Positions 25,841 to 33,770 of a DNA stretch of 64,000 nt are shown here, piece by piece. The notes beneath the pieces were generated by a model. The model did not search any database, was not told the DNA's origin, and saw only the letters and a program-made list of their open reading frames with translations. Numbering within the stretch: position 1 is the stretch's first letter; every line of letters begins with the position of its first letter. Where the stretch lies: assembly GCA_035936835.1 (NCBI GenBank), contig DASYVT010000159.1:1-64000 (forward strand), read 5' to 3'. A program made the position numbers and the translations under genes. The stretch comes from Candidatus Methylomirabilota bacterium. GTDB taxonomy: Bacteria; Methylomirabilota; Methylomirabilia; Rokubacteriales; CSP1-6.

Positions 25841-27391
25841 ATGCGTCCCATCTTCGTGCGATTCCTGGCCTCGTTCATGCTCTGCTGTGCCGCCCTGGCG
25901 GGGATGTCTCCCGCCGAGGCCGCCTCCGCTCGCCCGGCCGCCGTCGAGATCAAGGGACCCAAGGGCGCTCTCGGCCAGCTGCCCCTCCAGGTGATGGACG
26001 ACGGCGGCTCTTACGTCGCCGCCGAGCGTCTGGCCGGTCTTCTCAAGGGCTCCTGGGCCGTCAAGGGCAAGACGGGCACGCTGACGGTCGCCAAGCGGAG
26101 CGCCATGTTCAGCCGCGACCAGTCGCGGCTGACCCTCCAGGGCCAGGCTCTCGTCCTCGAGGGAGCCCCGCGCGTCACCGCCAAGGGCTGGCTCATCCCG
26201 GCGGACTTCCTCGACAAAGGGCTGGGCCGACTGGTTCCGGGCGTGAGCGCCGCGCGGCCCGCCCTGGCGGCAGCGAAGCCGCCCGTCACGCGCGTGGATT
26301 CAAGCGTGGCCTTCGAGGAGCTGCGCTACCGCTCGTACCCCTCCTTCACCCGGATCGTTGTCGAAGCGGCCGCCGGGCTCTCTTACCTCACTGCGGCCGG
26401 CCGCACCGAGATCCGCGTGAGGCTGAGCGGGCTCAACGTGCCGGGCGTCCATCTCGAGGAGATCGGCGACGGGCTCGTCAAGGAGGCGCGTCTCGAGGCG
26501 GCCGGGCCCGACGGCCTGCTCAACATCGTCCTCGAGGGCCCCGCCGCCGAAGTCAAGACCGCCTCGCTCCAGGATCCCTTCCGCGTGGTCGTGGACATCT
26601 ACCGCGCGAAAGAGAGCGTGGGCACTGAAGGCCCGCGGACCAACAACGGCGGCGCGCCGCCGCTCAAGCTGATCGTGCTCGACGCGGGCCACGGCGGCCA
26701 CGACCCCGGCGCCAGGGGACCCAACGGCGTCCGGGAAAAGGACGTGGTCCTCGATGTGACCCGGCGCGCCGCGCGCATGATCGAAGACGGCCTCGGCATC
26801 AAGGTGGTCCTGACGCGCAGCACGGACGTCTTCGTGCCGCTCCGCGAGCGGACCAACTTCGCCAACAAGCAGCGCGCCGCCCTCTTCGTCTCCGTCCACG
26901 CCAACGCGCACCCGCGATCCGTCTCCGAGGGCGTCGAGACCTACTTCCTCTCCTCCGAGGCGACGGACAACGAGGCCAGGCAGATCGCCGCCATCGAGAA
27001 CGACGTCGTCCAGCTCGAGAATCCCCAGTCGCGCCAGAAGACGGATCTCCTCAAGAGCATCCTCTGGGACATGGCCCAGTCCGAGTTCCAGCAGGAGTCG
27101 AGCTTCCTCGCCGAGACCGTCCAGGACTCGATGACCCAGTCGCTCCGCCTCACCAACCGCGGCGTCAAGCAGGCGGGCTTCTACGTGCTGGGCGGCGCCG
27201 CCATGCCGGCCATCCTGATCGAGATCGGCTTCCTGACGAACCCGAAGGAGGAGAAGAAACTCTCTTCCCCCGAGCACCGGGAAGCGATCGCCCGCGCCAT
27301 CTACGCGAGCCTCGCCGAGTACAAGCGCCGCTACGACCAGCGCGTGCGTACGGTTCAAACACAACCGCTCAGGAGCGAGGCCTCTAGATGA
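25841..27391 (+). CDS. N-acetylmuramoyl-L-alanine amidase with AMIN domain
   Basis: Peptidoglycan amidase of the AmiC type, 516 residues from ATG 25841, which has GGGAG 7 nt upstream. Residues 1-28 form a signal peptide ending AEAAS. A copper-amine-oxidase-like segment (about 35-140) and an AMIN domain (about 155-255) precede the catalytic Amidase_3 domain. The zinc ligands are visible in [15 protein letters not shown], the Glu after [11 protein letters not shown], and the His in FVSVHANAH; the catalytic Glu is in [11 protein letters not shown]. It probably cleaves septal murein in the periplasm. It overlaps rph by ATGA. Confidence 0.93.
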   Translation: MRPIFVRFLASFMLCCAALAGMSPAEAASARPAAVEIKGPKGALGQLPLQVMDDGGSYVAAERLAGLLKGSWAVKGKTGTLTVAKRSAMFSRDQSRLTLQGQALVLEGAPRVTAKGWLIPADFLDKGLGRLVPGVSAARPALAAAKPPVTRVDSSVAFEELRYRSYPSFTRIVVEAAAGLSYLTAAGRTEIRVRLSGLNVPGVHLEEIGDGLVKEARLEAAGPDGLLNIVLEGPAAEVKTASLQDPFRVVVDIYRAKESVGTEGPRTNNGGAPPLKLIVLDAGHGGHDPGARGPNGVREKDVVLDVTRRAARMIEDGLGIKVVLTRSTDVFVPLRERTNFANKQRAALFVSVHANAHPRSVSEGVETYFLSSEATDNEARQIAAIENDVVQLENPQSRQKTDLLKSILWDMAQSEFQQESSFLAETVQDSMTQSLRLTNRGVKQAGFYVLGGAAMPAILIEIGFLTNPKEEKKLSSPEHREAIARAIYASLAEYKRRYDQRVRTVQTQPLRSEASR

Positions 27392-28128
27392 CCGTCAGGC
27401 ACGACGGCCGGGCCTCGGACCAGCTGCGCCTCGTCCGGATCACCCGCGACTACCTGCGCCACCCCGAGGGTTCGGTCCTCGTCGAGTTCGGAGACACCAA
27501 GGTTATCTGCACGGCGTCCATCGAGGAAAAGGTGCCGCCCTTCCTCAAGGGACAGGGCAAGGGCTGGGTGACCGCGGAGTACGGCATGCTGCCGCGCTCG
27601 ACCAACACGCGCATGAATCGCGAGCGGAACGGGCCCTCCGGGCGATCGCAGGAGATCCAGCGGCTCGTGGGCCGCTCGCTCCGCGCCGTGGTCGAGATGG
27701 CGAAGCTGGGCGAGCGCACCGTCTGGGTCGACTGCGACGTGATCCAGGCCGACGGCGGCACGCGCACGGCCGCGATCACCGGCAGCTTCATCGCCATGGC
27801 GGACGCCATCGGCACCGTTGTCAAGGCCGGGGCGCTGCCGAGCACGCCCGTGCGGGACTGCGTCGCCGCGATCAGCGTCGGCATCGTCGGGGGCGCGCCC
27901 GCGCTCGACCTGAACTACGTCGAGGATTCGACCGCCGAGGTGGACATGAACGTGGTCATGACTGGCGCCGGCGCATTCGTGGAGGTGCAGGGGACGGCCG
28001 AGCAGACGCCGTTCGGCCGGGACAGCCTGGCCGCCATGCTGGCGCTGGCAGAGCAGGGCATCGGGCGCCTGATCGCCCTCCAGCGCCGCGCCGTCGAGGC
28101 GCGAGGCGAGGCGGCCTTCGTCCTCTGA
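27388..28128 (+). CDS. rph: ribonuclease PH
   Basis: Phosphorolytic 3'-5' exoribonuclease that trims tRNA precursors. It has 246 residues; conserved blocks are [59 protein letters not shown] and [14 protein letters not shown]. It overlaps the amidase gene by ATGA and is followed by rdgB, a common pairing. The sequence around its stop (CGTCCTCTGAG) is duplicated 15 nt downstream. Confidence 0.96.
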   Translation: MTVRHDGRASDQLRLVRITRDYLRHPEGSVLVEFGDTKVICTASIEEKVPPFLKGQGKGWVTAEYGMLPRSTNTRMNRERNGPSGRSQEIQRLVGRSLRAVVEMAKLGERTVWVDCDVIQADGGTRTAAITGSFIAMADAIGTVVKAGALPSTPVRDCVAAISVGIVGGAPALDLNYVEDSTAEVDMNVVMTGAGAFVEVQGTAEQTPFGRDSLAAMLALAEQGIGRLIALQRRAVEARGEAAFVL

Positions 28129-28153
28129 GTTAGCGTCCTCTGAGCGGGCGCTG

Positions 28154-28738
28154 GTGCTGGCCACGGCCAACCGCGCCAAGGCGCGCGAGATGGCCGCGCT
28201 CCTCTCGGGCATCCCCTTCCGCATCCTGAATCTCGCGGACTGTCCCGGCGTCACCCTGCCTCCCGAGGGCGAATCATCCTACGCGGAGAACGCCCTCGCA
28301 AAGGCGCGTGCCGTCGCCTTCGCGACCGGCGAGATGTCCCTGGCGGACGACTCGGGAATCGAGGTGGATGCCCTCGGCGGCGGCCCCGGTGTGCTCTCGG
28401 CTCGCTATGGGGGCCTGGGCTTGAGCGATCCCGAACGCTGCGAGCTGATGCTCAGGGAGATGGCGGCAGTCCCGCGCGAGCGGCGGACCGCGCGCTTTCG
28501 CTGCCTCATCGCCATCGTCTGCCCGCGCCGCCGCCGCGAGATGACCTTCGAAGGCGTGGTCGAAGGCGCCCTGCTGGAGGCGCCGCGCGGCGACGGCGGC
28601 TTCGGTTACGACCCGCTCTTCTTCTACCCACCGCTCGGGCGCGGCTTTGCCGAGCTCGCGGCCGATGAGAAGAACCGCGTCAGCCATCGCGCGCAGGCAT
28701 GTCAGCAAGCCCGCGCCTGGCTGCTTTCCGAGCCTTGA
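28154..28738 (+). CDS. rdgB: XTP/dITP diphosphatase (RdgB/HAM1 family)
   Basis: House-cleaning pyrophosphatase that removes non-canonical purine nucleotides. It has 194 residues from GTG 28154, beginning VLATANRAKAREM; other members have two or three more residues in front, but no start codon exists there in frame because of a small duplication. Conserved LADDSGIEVDALGGGPGVLSARY, GGFGYDPLFFYP and KNRVSHRA are all present. It follows rph as in many bacteria, with a 25-nt gap. Confidence 0.94.
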   Translation: MLATANRAKAREMAALLSGIPFRILNLADCPGVTLPPEGESSYAENALAKARAVAFATGEMSLADDSGIEVDALGGGPGVLSARYGGLGLSDPERCELMLREMAAVPRERRTARFRCLIAIVCPRRRREMTFEGVVEGALLEAPRGDGGFGYDPLFFYPPLGRGFAELAADEKNRVSHRAQACQQARAWLLSEP

Positions 28739-28764
28739 ACGGCCGTCGGGCCGGGCGGTATACT
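28735..28764 (+). promoter_or_regulatory. promoter of tRNA-Pro
   Basis: TTGAAC (28735-28740), overlapping the rdgB stop, and TATACT (28759-28764) are 18 nt apart. The tRNA starts 14 nt after the -10. Confidence 0.75.
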
Positions 28765-28777
28765 CGCGAGGACATAC

Positions 28778-28854
28778 CGGGGTGTGGCGCAGCCTGGTAG
28801 CGCACCTGCTTTGGGAGCAGGGGGTCGGAGGTTCAAATCCTCTCACCCCGACCA
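28778..28854 (+). tRNA. tRNA-Pro (TGG anticodon)
   Basis: A complete 77-nt tRNA with encoded CCA. The acceptor stem pairs CGGGGTG with CACCCCG, the anticodon stem CCTGC/GCAGG closes the loop TTTGGGA giving TGG, and the T loop is TTCAAAT. It starts with C1, as bacterial tRNA-Pro does. Confidence 0.95.
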
Positions 28855-28955
28855 GTTCACGACTCGCCGGCGGCCGCGGGGTTTGGGGTCGCCGGCGGGT
28901 CTTCCTTGCAGCGCACCGTGCAGCATGACCTCGTGGTCTCGAGGAGGAGATGTCT

Positions 28956-29366
28956 ATGCCAATCGTCAGGCGGGTCACGTACTTCAAGATGATGGTGCCG
29001 AACCGTCCGGGACAGGGGGCGCGGGCCCTCAGCGTGCTCCATCAGGCCGGCATCAACCTGGTCGCCTTCTCCGGCTTTCCGCACCGGGGCGGCGCCCAGA
29101 TGGACTTCATCCCCGCGAAGCCGTCCGCCTTCCGCAAGGTGGCCCGGAAGAACAAGTGGAAGATCGCCGCCCCCAAGCGCGCCTTCCTCGTGCGCGGCGC
29201 AGATCGAGTCGGCGCGGGGGCCAAGCTCATGGCCAAGCTCGCGGCGAAGCGGATCAACGTCATCGCCATCGATGCCGTCCACGCCGGCAGCGGCCGCTAC
29301 GGCGCCATCCTCTGGGTCTCTCCCGGCCAGTACGGCAAAGCGGCGCGCGTGCTCGGGGCCAGATAG
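28956..29366 (+). CDS. ACT-domain protein
   Basis: Small protein of 136 residues. The segment MMVPNRPGQGARALSVLHQAGINLVAFSGFP has the pattern of an ACT ligand-binding domain (NRPG with a following helix), and a second degenerate ACT-like half is at residues 70-120. The ATG at 28956 is chosen because GAGGAGG lies about 8 nt upstream; an ATG at 28950 is too close. No enzymatic domain is attached, so a regulatory or amino-acid-sensing role is inferred. It follows tRNA-Pro and precedes a carbonic anhydrase gene. Confidence 0.7.
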   Translation: MPIVRRVTYFKMMVPNRPGQGARALSVLHQAGINLVAFSGFPHRGGAQMDFIPAKPSAFRKVARKNKWKIAAPKRAFLVRGADRVGAGAKLMAKLAAKRINVIAIDAVHAGSGRYGAILWVSPGQYGKAARVLGAR

Positions 29367-29385
29367 GCACACGGCAGGGAGCGCC

Positions 29386-30102
29386 ATGATGGAGCGGGAT
29401 GCGGGCCTGTCCCGGCGGGATCTACTGCGCCTGGCCGCCGTCGCGGCCGGCCTCGTGGTGGTGCGGGGTCCGGCGGCGCAGGCCGCGTCGCCGGGTCCTG
29501 GCGGTCCGCCCGCGGACGAGGTGCTCCAGCGGCTCCTCGAGGGCAATCAGCGGTTCGTGAAGGGGGAGACGACGAGCCTGCGCCGCAGCCCCGGCGACTT
29601 CCGGCCGCTCGCCGAGGGGCAGCGGCCCATGGCCGTCATCGTCGGCTGCGCGGATTCGCGCGTGTCGCCCGAGCTTCTCTTCGACCAAGGCATCGGCGAT
29701 CTCTTCGTGGTCCGCGTGGCCGGCAACGTCGTCAGCGGGGCGGGCCCGCCGGTGAAGGGCAGCATCGAGTACGGCGTGGCCGAGTTGGGCGTGTCGCTTA
29801 TCATGGTGCTGGGTCACGGCGAGTGTGGGGCGGTCAAGGCCGCTATCAAGCACATGGACGACAAGGAGCCCCTGCCCGGCGCCATCGGCCCGCTGATCAA
29901 CAGTATCCGCCCCGCCGTGTTGAAGGCCAAGGGACGCCCGGGGACCCTGCTCGACAATGCGATACGCGCCAACGTCGAGATCGGCGTGGCAGTGCTCCGA
30001 AGCCTTCAGCCCATCGTGGCTCCGGCGGTGAAGCGCGGCCGGGTCAAGGTCGTCGGAGCCGTGTACGACCTGCGCACGGGCAGCGTTACGCTGACCGTGT
30101 GA
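29386..30102 (+). CDS. Tat-exported beta-carbonic anhydrase
   Basis: Interconverts CO2 and bicarbonate. It has 238 residues from ATG 29386. The N-terminus carries a twin-arginine signal, LSRRDLLRLAAVAAGL, ending near AAQAASPG, so the enzyme is probably exported folded. The beta-class zinc ligands are visible: Cys-x-Asp-x-Arg in IVGCADSRVSP and His-x-x-Cys in LGHGECGAVKAA. The frame is open upstream, but ATG 29386 has GGGAG in front and gives a proper Tat signal. It follows the ACT gene after 19 nt. Confidence 0.9.
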   Translation: MMERDAGLSRRDLLRLAAVAAGLVVVRGPAAQAASPGPGGPPADEVLQRLLEGNQRFVKGETTSLRRSPGDFRPLAEGQRPMAVIVGCADSRVSPELLFDQGIGDLFVVRVAGNVVSGAGPPVKGSIEYGVAELGVSLIMVLGHGECGAVKAAIKHMDDKEPLPGAIGPLINSIRPAVLKAKGRPGTLLDNAIRANVEIGVAVLRSLQPIVAPAVKRGRVKVVGAVYDLRTGSVTLTV

Positions 30103-30122
30103 GACCGCCAGTCACTTAGACG

Positions 30123-30152
30123 TTGCTCCGCGGCCTCCGCGCCCGCCATAAT
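30123..30152 (+). promoter_or_regulatory. promoter of tRNA-Arg
   Basis: TTGCTC (30123-30128) and CATAAT (30147-30152) are 18 nt apart; the tRNA starts 10 nt later. Confidence 0.55.
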
Positions 30153-30161
30153 CCTCTTCGG

Positions 30162-30238
30162 GCGCCCGTAGCTCAGGTGGATAGAGCATCGGCCTTCTAA
30201 GCCGAGGGTCGGGGGTTCGAATCCCTCCGGGCGCGCCA
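30162..30238 (+). tRNA. tRNA-Arg (TCT anticodon)
   Basis: A complete 77-nt tRNA with encoded CCA. The acceptor stem pairs GCGCCCG with CGGGCGC, the discriminator is G, the anticodon stem TCGGC/GCCGA closes the loop CTTCTAA giving TCT, and the T loop is TTCGAAT. Confidence 0.95.
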
Positions 30239-30247
30239 TTCCGTTTC

Positions 30248-30799
30248 TCACCTCGTTCTCACGGTCCCTTCCGCGGCGCGCTGCCAGGCGCGATATGTCT
30301 CGTTCGCGAGAATGCCAAGCGCGATCGTGATGAACAAGATCCCGAGGCCGAAGGTCAGCCGCCCGAGCGTCTGCGCCCAGTTGAGCAGCCCCAACTGTCC
30401 CAGCAGGTAGTGCCAATCGTGGCCGGCAGGGTCGCCGCCGAGAAGCGGCAGCGCCCGGTTCTTGGCGTCGGCCATGTAGATGGCGACATCCGTGACGCTC
30501 TCACCGGTCCAGAAGAGGGCGACGGCGAAAGAACCGGGCTGGCGCTGCTTGAGAAAGGTCCACGCGCAGACGGCCGGCAGGAGCACCTGGAGCGCCGAGC
30601 CGCCGAGGACGTAGAGGAAGCGAGGCAGGAAGGTCGCGAAAACGTGGCCGGCCTCGTGGATGACGAGGTCGATGCCGTGAATGAAGCGCAGCGGCCCGGT
30701 CGTGGCATTGAAATCTAGCTCGCGATCGAGGATCTGCCAGCCGAGCGCCGCCATCACGAGCAGGCCGAGGGCCCGGCCGGCGACGGCAGCCCACAACAC
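30248..30799 (-). CDS. membrane protein with HEAGH metalloprotease motif
   Basis: Integral membrane protein of 183 residues with about four hydrophobic segments. LVIHEAGHVFATFL is a zinc-metalloprotease HExxH motif placed in the first half, and GGDPAGHDWHYLLGQLGL follows later. The fold resembles small site-2-protease-like (M50-type) proteins, but the downstream Asp ligand cannot be assigned with certainty. The GTG at 30799 is the first plausible start after the upstream gene, 11 nt past its stop. Substrates are unknown. It is probably co-transcribed with the rhodanese-MoeB gene. Confidence 0.65.
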   Translation of the reverse strand: MLWAAVAGRALGLLVMAALGWQILDRELDFNATTGPLRFIHGIDLVIHEAGHVFATFLPRFLYVLGGSALQVLLPAVCAWTFLKQRQPGSFAVALFWTGESVTDVAIYMADAKNRALPLLGGDPAGHDWHYLLGQLGLLNWAQTLGRLTFGLGILFITIALGILANETYRAWQRAAEGTVRTR

Positions 30800-30810
30800 G
30801 AGGGGAGCCG

Positions 30811-32034
30811 CTAGCCTCCGGCCTTGGCTACGGGAGCGGTGGCCGCGGCCTGATGGCCGTTGTCGTCGATGGCGCAAGCCGCGGGGGCGCCCTCGCGGTG
30901 GATCGACAGGTCCCGGATGCTCGGATGCTCGCCGCACACCGGGCATTTCGGATCGCGCCTGAGCTTGACCTCGCGGAAGCGCATCCCGAGGGCGTCGTAG
31001 GTCAGGAGCCGCCCGATGAGGGGATCACCGATGCCCAGCAGGAGCTTGATGGCCTCGGTCGCCTGCACCAGTCCGATCACGCCTGGGAGCACGCCCAGGA
31101 CCCCGGCCTCGCTTCAGGAGGGAACGAGGCCCGCCGGCGGCTGCGTGGGATAGAGGCAGCGGTAGCAGGGGCCCTGCCCGGGCACGAAGACCGTCGCCAT
31201 CCCCTCGAACTGGAAGATCGAGCCGTGGACATTGGTCTTGCCCGCGAGGCAGCAGGCGTCGTTGACGAGGTATCGGGTGTCGAAGTTGTCCGAGCCGTCC
31301 ACGACGAGGTCGTAGTCCTTGATGATGTCCATCACGTTGTCCACGTCGATGCGCGTGGGCAGCTTGATGACGTTGACGTCGGGGTTGAGCGCCTGGATGG
31401 TCTCGGCGCCGGAGTCCACCTTGGAGCGTCCGACGCTGGCCGTCGTGTGGAGCACCTGGCGCTGAAGGTTGGAAACGTCTACGACGTCGCCGTCCATGAG
31501 CCCGAGAGTGCCGACGCCCGCGGCGGCGAGATACAGCGCCGTCGGCGAGCCGAGCCCGCCCGCGCCGATCAGCAGCACCTTCGATCGCAGGAGCTTGCGC
31601 TGCCCCTTCTCGCCGACCTGCGGGAGGAGGAAGTGGCGGCTGTAGCGCTGGATCTGCTCGCTGCCGAGCGGCGCGTCCTTCACGACGCCGAGTCCCGACT
31701 GGGCCCAGCGCTGGAAGCCGCCCTGGAGGTTGACCACGTTCGTGTAGCCGAGATCGTGGAGCGCCTTGGCCGCGAGCATGGAGCGCAGGCCGGTCTGGCA
31801 GTACAGCACGATGGGCGTCGTCTGATCGGCCGCGGCCGTGCCGATGCGGAACTCTAGGAATCCGCGGCTGATGTTGTTCGCGCCTTCGATCGAGCCGTCG
31901 CGGTACTCGTCGGGATCGCGCACATCGATGACCACGACGCTCTCGCCCGCGTCGAGCCGCTTCTTGAGCTCTGCCGGCGGCTGTTCCGGGATGACCTGCC
32001 TGGCCTCGCCCAGCATCTCCTTCAACGTCTTCAT
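30811..32034 (-). CDS. rhodanese-MoeB/ThiF protein with in-frame TGA (probable selenoprotein)
   Basis: E1-like adenylyltransferase that would activate the C-terminus of a MoaD/ThiS-type sulfur carrier. 407 codons are read with TGA at codon 307 (31116-31114). An N-terminal rhodanese domain (about 1-115) has Cys79 in YCQTGLRS. The MoeB domain shows GAGGLGSP (157-164), DGDVVDVSNLQRQ, VDGSDNFDTRY, CYRCLYP (Cys290, Cys293) and CPVCG (Cys364, Cys367), so both halves of the zinc site survive. At codon 307 the family has its active-site Cys in PSC-x-EAGVLG; here it is TGA, followed in the same frame by SEAGVLGVLPGVIG. A SECIS-like hairpin follows. The start ATG has AAGGAG upstream. The alternative is a one-base pseudogene or sequencing error. 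Domain order is reversed relative to MOCS3/Uba4. Confidence 0.8.
31073..31116 (-). promoter_or_regulatory. SECIS-like hairpin after the in-frame TGA
   Basis: On the minus strand the TGA (31116-31114) is followed by a perfect 6-bp stem, CCTGGG (31099-31094) with CCCAGG (31087-31082), closing the loop CGTGCT. Twenty nt separate the TGA from the loop. A lower stem of four pairs (31106-31103 with 31076-31073) lies beyond an internal loop. A G stands in the second loop position. These properties agree with the bacterial SECIS rules as recalled. GC-rich coding DNA can form chance hairpins, so it is supporting evidence only. Confidence 0.55.
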
Positions 32035-32079
32035 GCGATCGCTCCTTGCGGCGGTTGCGTCTTTGGAATCAACAGGTTC

Positions 32080-32107
32080 ATATTACCACCATTCCCGGTC
32101 GGAGCAA
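32080..32107 (-). promoter_or_regulatory. possible promoter of the rhodanese-MoeB gene
   Basis: On the minus strand TTGCTC (32107-32102) and TAATAT (32085-32080) are 16 nt apart, giving a leader of about 40 nt before the ATG at 32034. Both hexamers are imperfect. It is divergent from the rmlA promoter. Confidence 0.4.
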
Positions 32108-32149
32108 AGAAGAAGGCCCTCCTCCCTGTCGGAGCCGGAACAAGACTGC

Positions 32150-32155
32150 TATAAT
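32150..32155 (+). promoter_or_regulatory. consensus -10 box of rmlA, nearly leaderless
   Basis: A perfect TATAAT ends 10 nt before the rmlA ATG (32166), leaving an mRNA leader of about 4 nt and no Shine-Dalgarno. The -35 region (TGTCGG at 17 nt) is weak. Confidence 0.6.
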
Positions 32156-32165
32156 CGGCCGCAAA

Positions 32166-33227
32166 ATGAAAGGGTTAATCCTCTCCGGCGGGCGCGGGAC
32201 GCGACTCCGCCCCATCACCTTTACCTCGGCCAAGCAGCTGATCCCGGTGGCCAACAAGCCTATCCTCTTCTATGGGATCGAGGCGCTGGCGGCCTCCGGC
32301 ATCCGCGAGATCGGCATCGTGGTCGGCGAGACACACCAGGAGATCCGTGACGCCGTCGGCGACGGCTCGCGCTTCGGCGTCAGGGTCACCTATATCCAGC
32401 AAGATGCTCCGCTTGGGCTTGCTCACGCCGTGCTGGTATCGGAGCCCTTCCTCGGGTCCGATTCCTTTTGCATGTACCTCGGCGATAACTTAATCCGCGA
32501 GAAGCTCGAGCCGCTCGTCACGCGCTTCCGCGACGAGAAGCCGCAGAGCCAGATCCTGCTGGCCCGCGTGCCCGATCCGACCCAGTTCGGCGTGGCCGAG
32601 CTCCGGGACGGCAAGGTGGTGCGGCTCATCGAGAAGCCCAAGGTCCCGCCGTCCGACCTGGCGCTGGTCGGTGTCTACATGTTCGACGCGACGATCTTCC
32701 AGGCCGTCAACGCCATCAAGCCTTCGGCGCGCGGCGAGCTCGAGATCACCGACGCGATCCAGTGGCTCATCGACCAGGGGCACGTCGTCCGGCCGCACGT
32801 CATTGAAGGCTGGTGGAAGGACACGGGCAAGCTCGAGGACATGCTCGAGGCCAACCGCATCATCCTCGACACGCTCCTGCCGAGGACGGACGGCGTCGTC
32901 GAGGACTCCGACATCGCGGGCAAGGTCGTGGTCGAGGCCGGCGCGCGGGTGGTCAAGAGCACGGTGCGGGGGCCGGCGATCATCGGCAAGGGCGCGGTGA
33001 TCGAGAGCGCCTACATCGGGCCCTTCACCTCCATCGGCGACGGCGTCGTGGTGCGGGGCAGCGAGGTCGAGCACTCCATCGTGCTCGAGGGCTCCAGCAT
33101 CTCGGACATCGGCGGCCGCATCGAGTCGAGCCTCATCGGGCGCAACGTGTCCATCCACAGGAGCGCGCGCAAGCCGAGGTCGTTCAACTTCATGCTGGGC
33201 GACCGCAGCGAGGTTGGGCTCGTCTGA
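32166..33227 (+). CDS. rmlA: glucose-1-phosphate thymidylyltransferase (long form)
   Basis: Makes dTDP-glucose from glucose-1-phosphate and dTTP. It has 353 residues. The N-terminal signature is LILSGGRGTRLRPITFTSAK, with the active-site region LGDNLI and GVAELRDGKVVRLIEKP. After residue 240 a left-handed beta-helix of hexapeptide repeats follows, as in the long StrD/RffH-like branch. The family name is recalled; substrate use of glucose-1-P is inferred from the adjacent rml genes. It overlaps the next start as TGATG. Confidence 0.9.
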   Translation: MKGLILSGGRGTRLRPITFTSAKQLIPVANKPILFYGIEALAASGIREIGIVVGETHQEIRDAVGDGSRFGVRVTYIQQDAPLGLAHAVLVSEPFLGSDSFCMYLGDNLIREKLEPLVTRFRDEKPQSQILLARVPDPTQFGVAELRDGKVVRLIEKPKVPPSDLALVGVYMFDATIFQAVNAIKPSARGELEITDAIQWLIDQGHVVRPHVIEGWWKDTGKLEDMLEANRIILDTLLPRTDGVVEDSDIAGKVVVEAGARVVKSTVRGPAIIGKGAVIESAYIGPFTSIGDGVVVRGSEVEHSIVLEGSSISDIGGRIESSLIGRNVSIHRSARKPRSFNFMLGDRSEVGLV

Positions 33228-33763
33228 TGCGCCTCAACGACGACGCCCAGCGCGCCTACTCGGTGCAGGACTACGCCGCGCAGCCGGCCATCCAGGGCGT
33301 GGAGCTCGTCGACCTCAAGCGCTTCGCGGACGACGGCGGGAACTTCACGGAGCTCGGGCGTCTCGGCGCCGGCATCCACGCCGGGCTTCCGGGCTTCGAG
33401 GTCAAGCAGATCAACTACAGCGAGCTGGAGCCCGGCGCGATCAAGGCCTTCCATATCCACCGGGGTCAGACGGACGTCTGGTTCGTCCCGCCCGCCGACA
33501 AGATGCTCCTGGTGCTGCTCGACGTCCGCGCGGGCTCGCCGACTTCGAGCGTCGCGCGCCGGCTGGTGCTGGGCGACGGCGCCTCACGCCTCGTACGCAT
33601 TCCGCCTGGCGTGGCGCACGGCGTGAGGAATCTCGCCGCGACGCGGGGGCGGATCATCTATTTCGTCGACGTCCAGTTCCAGGCGGCCCCGGCCGAGTGC
33701 GAGGAGGGGCGGCTGCCCTGGGACTTCGCCGGCGCCGGCGTCTGGGACGTCGTGCGGGGATAG
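33227..33763 (+). CDS. rmlC: dTDP-sugar 3,5-epimerase-like cupin (RmlC family)
   Basis: Cupin-fold protein of 178 residues. FTELGRL, IKAFHIHRGQTDVWFVPPAD (probable catalytic His), and RIPPGVAHGVRNL match the RmlC fold. It starts at ATG 33227 sharing the A of the rmlA stop. Standard RmlC proteins are similar in length. It may epimerise at C3 and/or C5 of dTDP-4-keto-6-deoxyglucose, or be a ketoisomerase-type relative; the exact specificity is unclear. Confidence 0.8.
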   Translation: MRLNDDAQRAYSVQDYAAQPAIQGVELVDLKRFADDGGNFTELGRLGAGIHAGLPGFEVKQINYSELEPGAIKAFHIHRGQTDVWFVPPADKMLLVLLDVRAGSPTSSVARRLVLGDGASRLVRIPPGVAHGVRNLAATRGRIIYFVDVQFQAAPAECEEGRLPWDFAGAGVWDVVRG

Positions 33764-33770
33764 GCCGCCG

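Noticed and set aside
31092-31140. Frameshift explanation for the split rhodanese-MoeB gene
   Set aside because: The two open segments are in the same frame (31114 and 30811 differ by a multiple of three), so a single TGA, not an indel, separates them.
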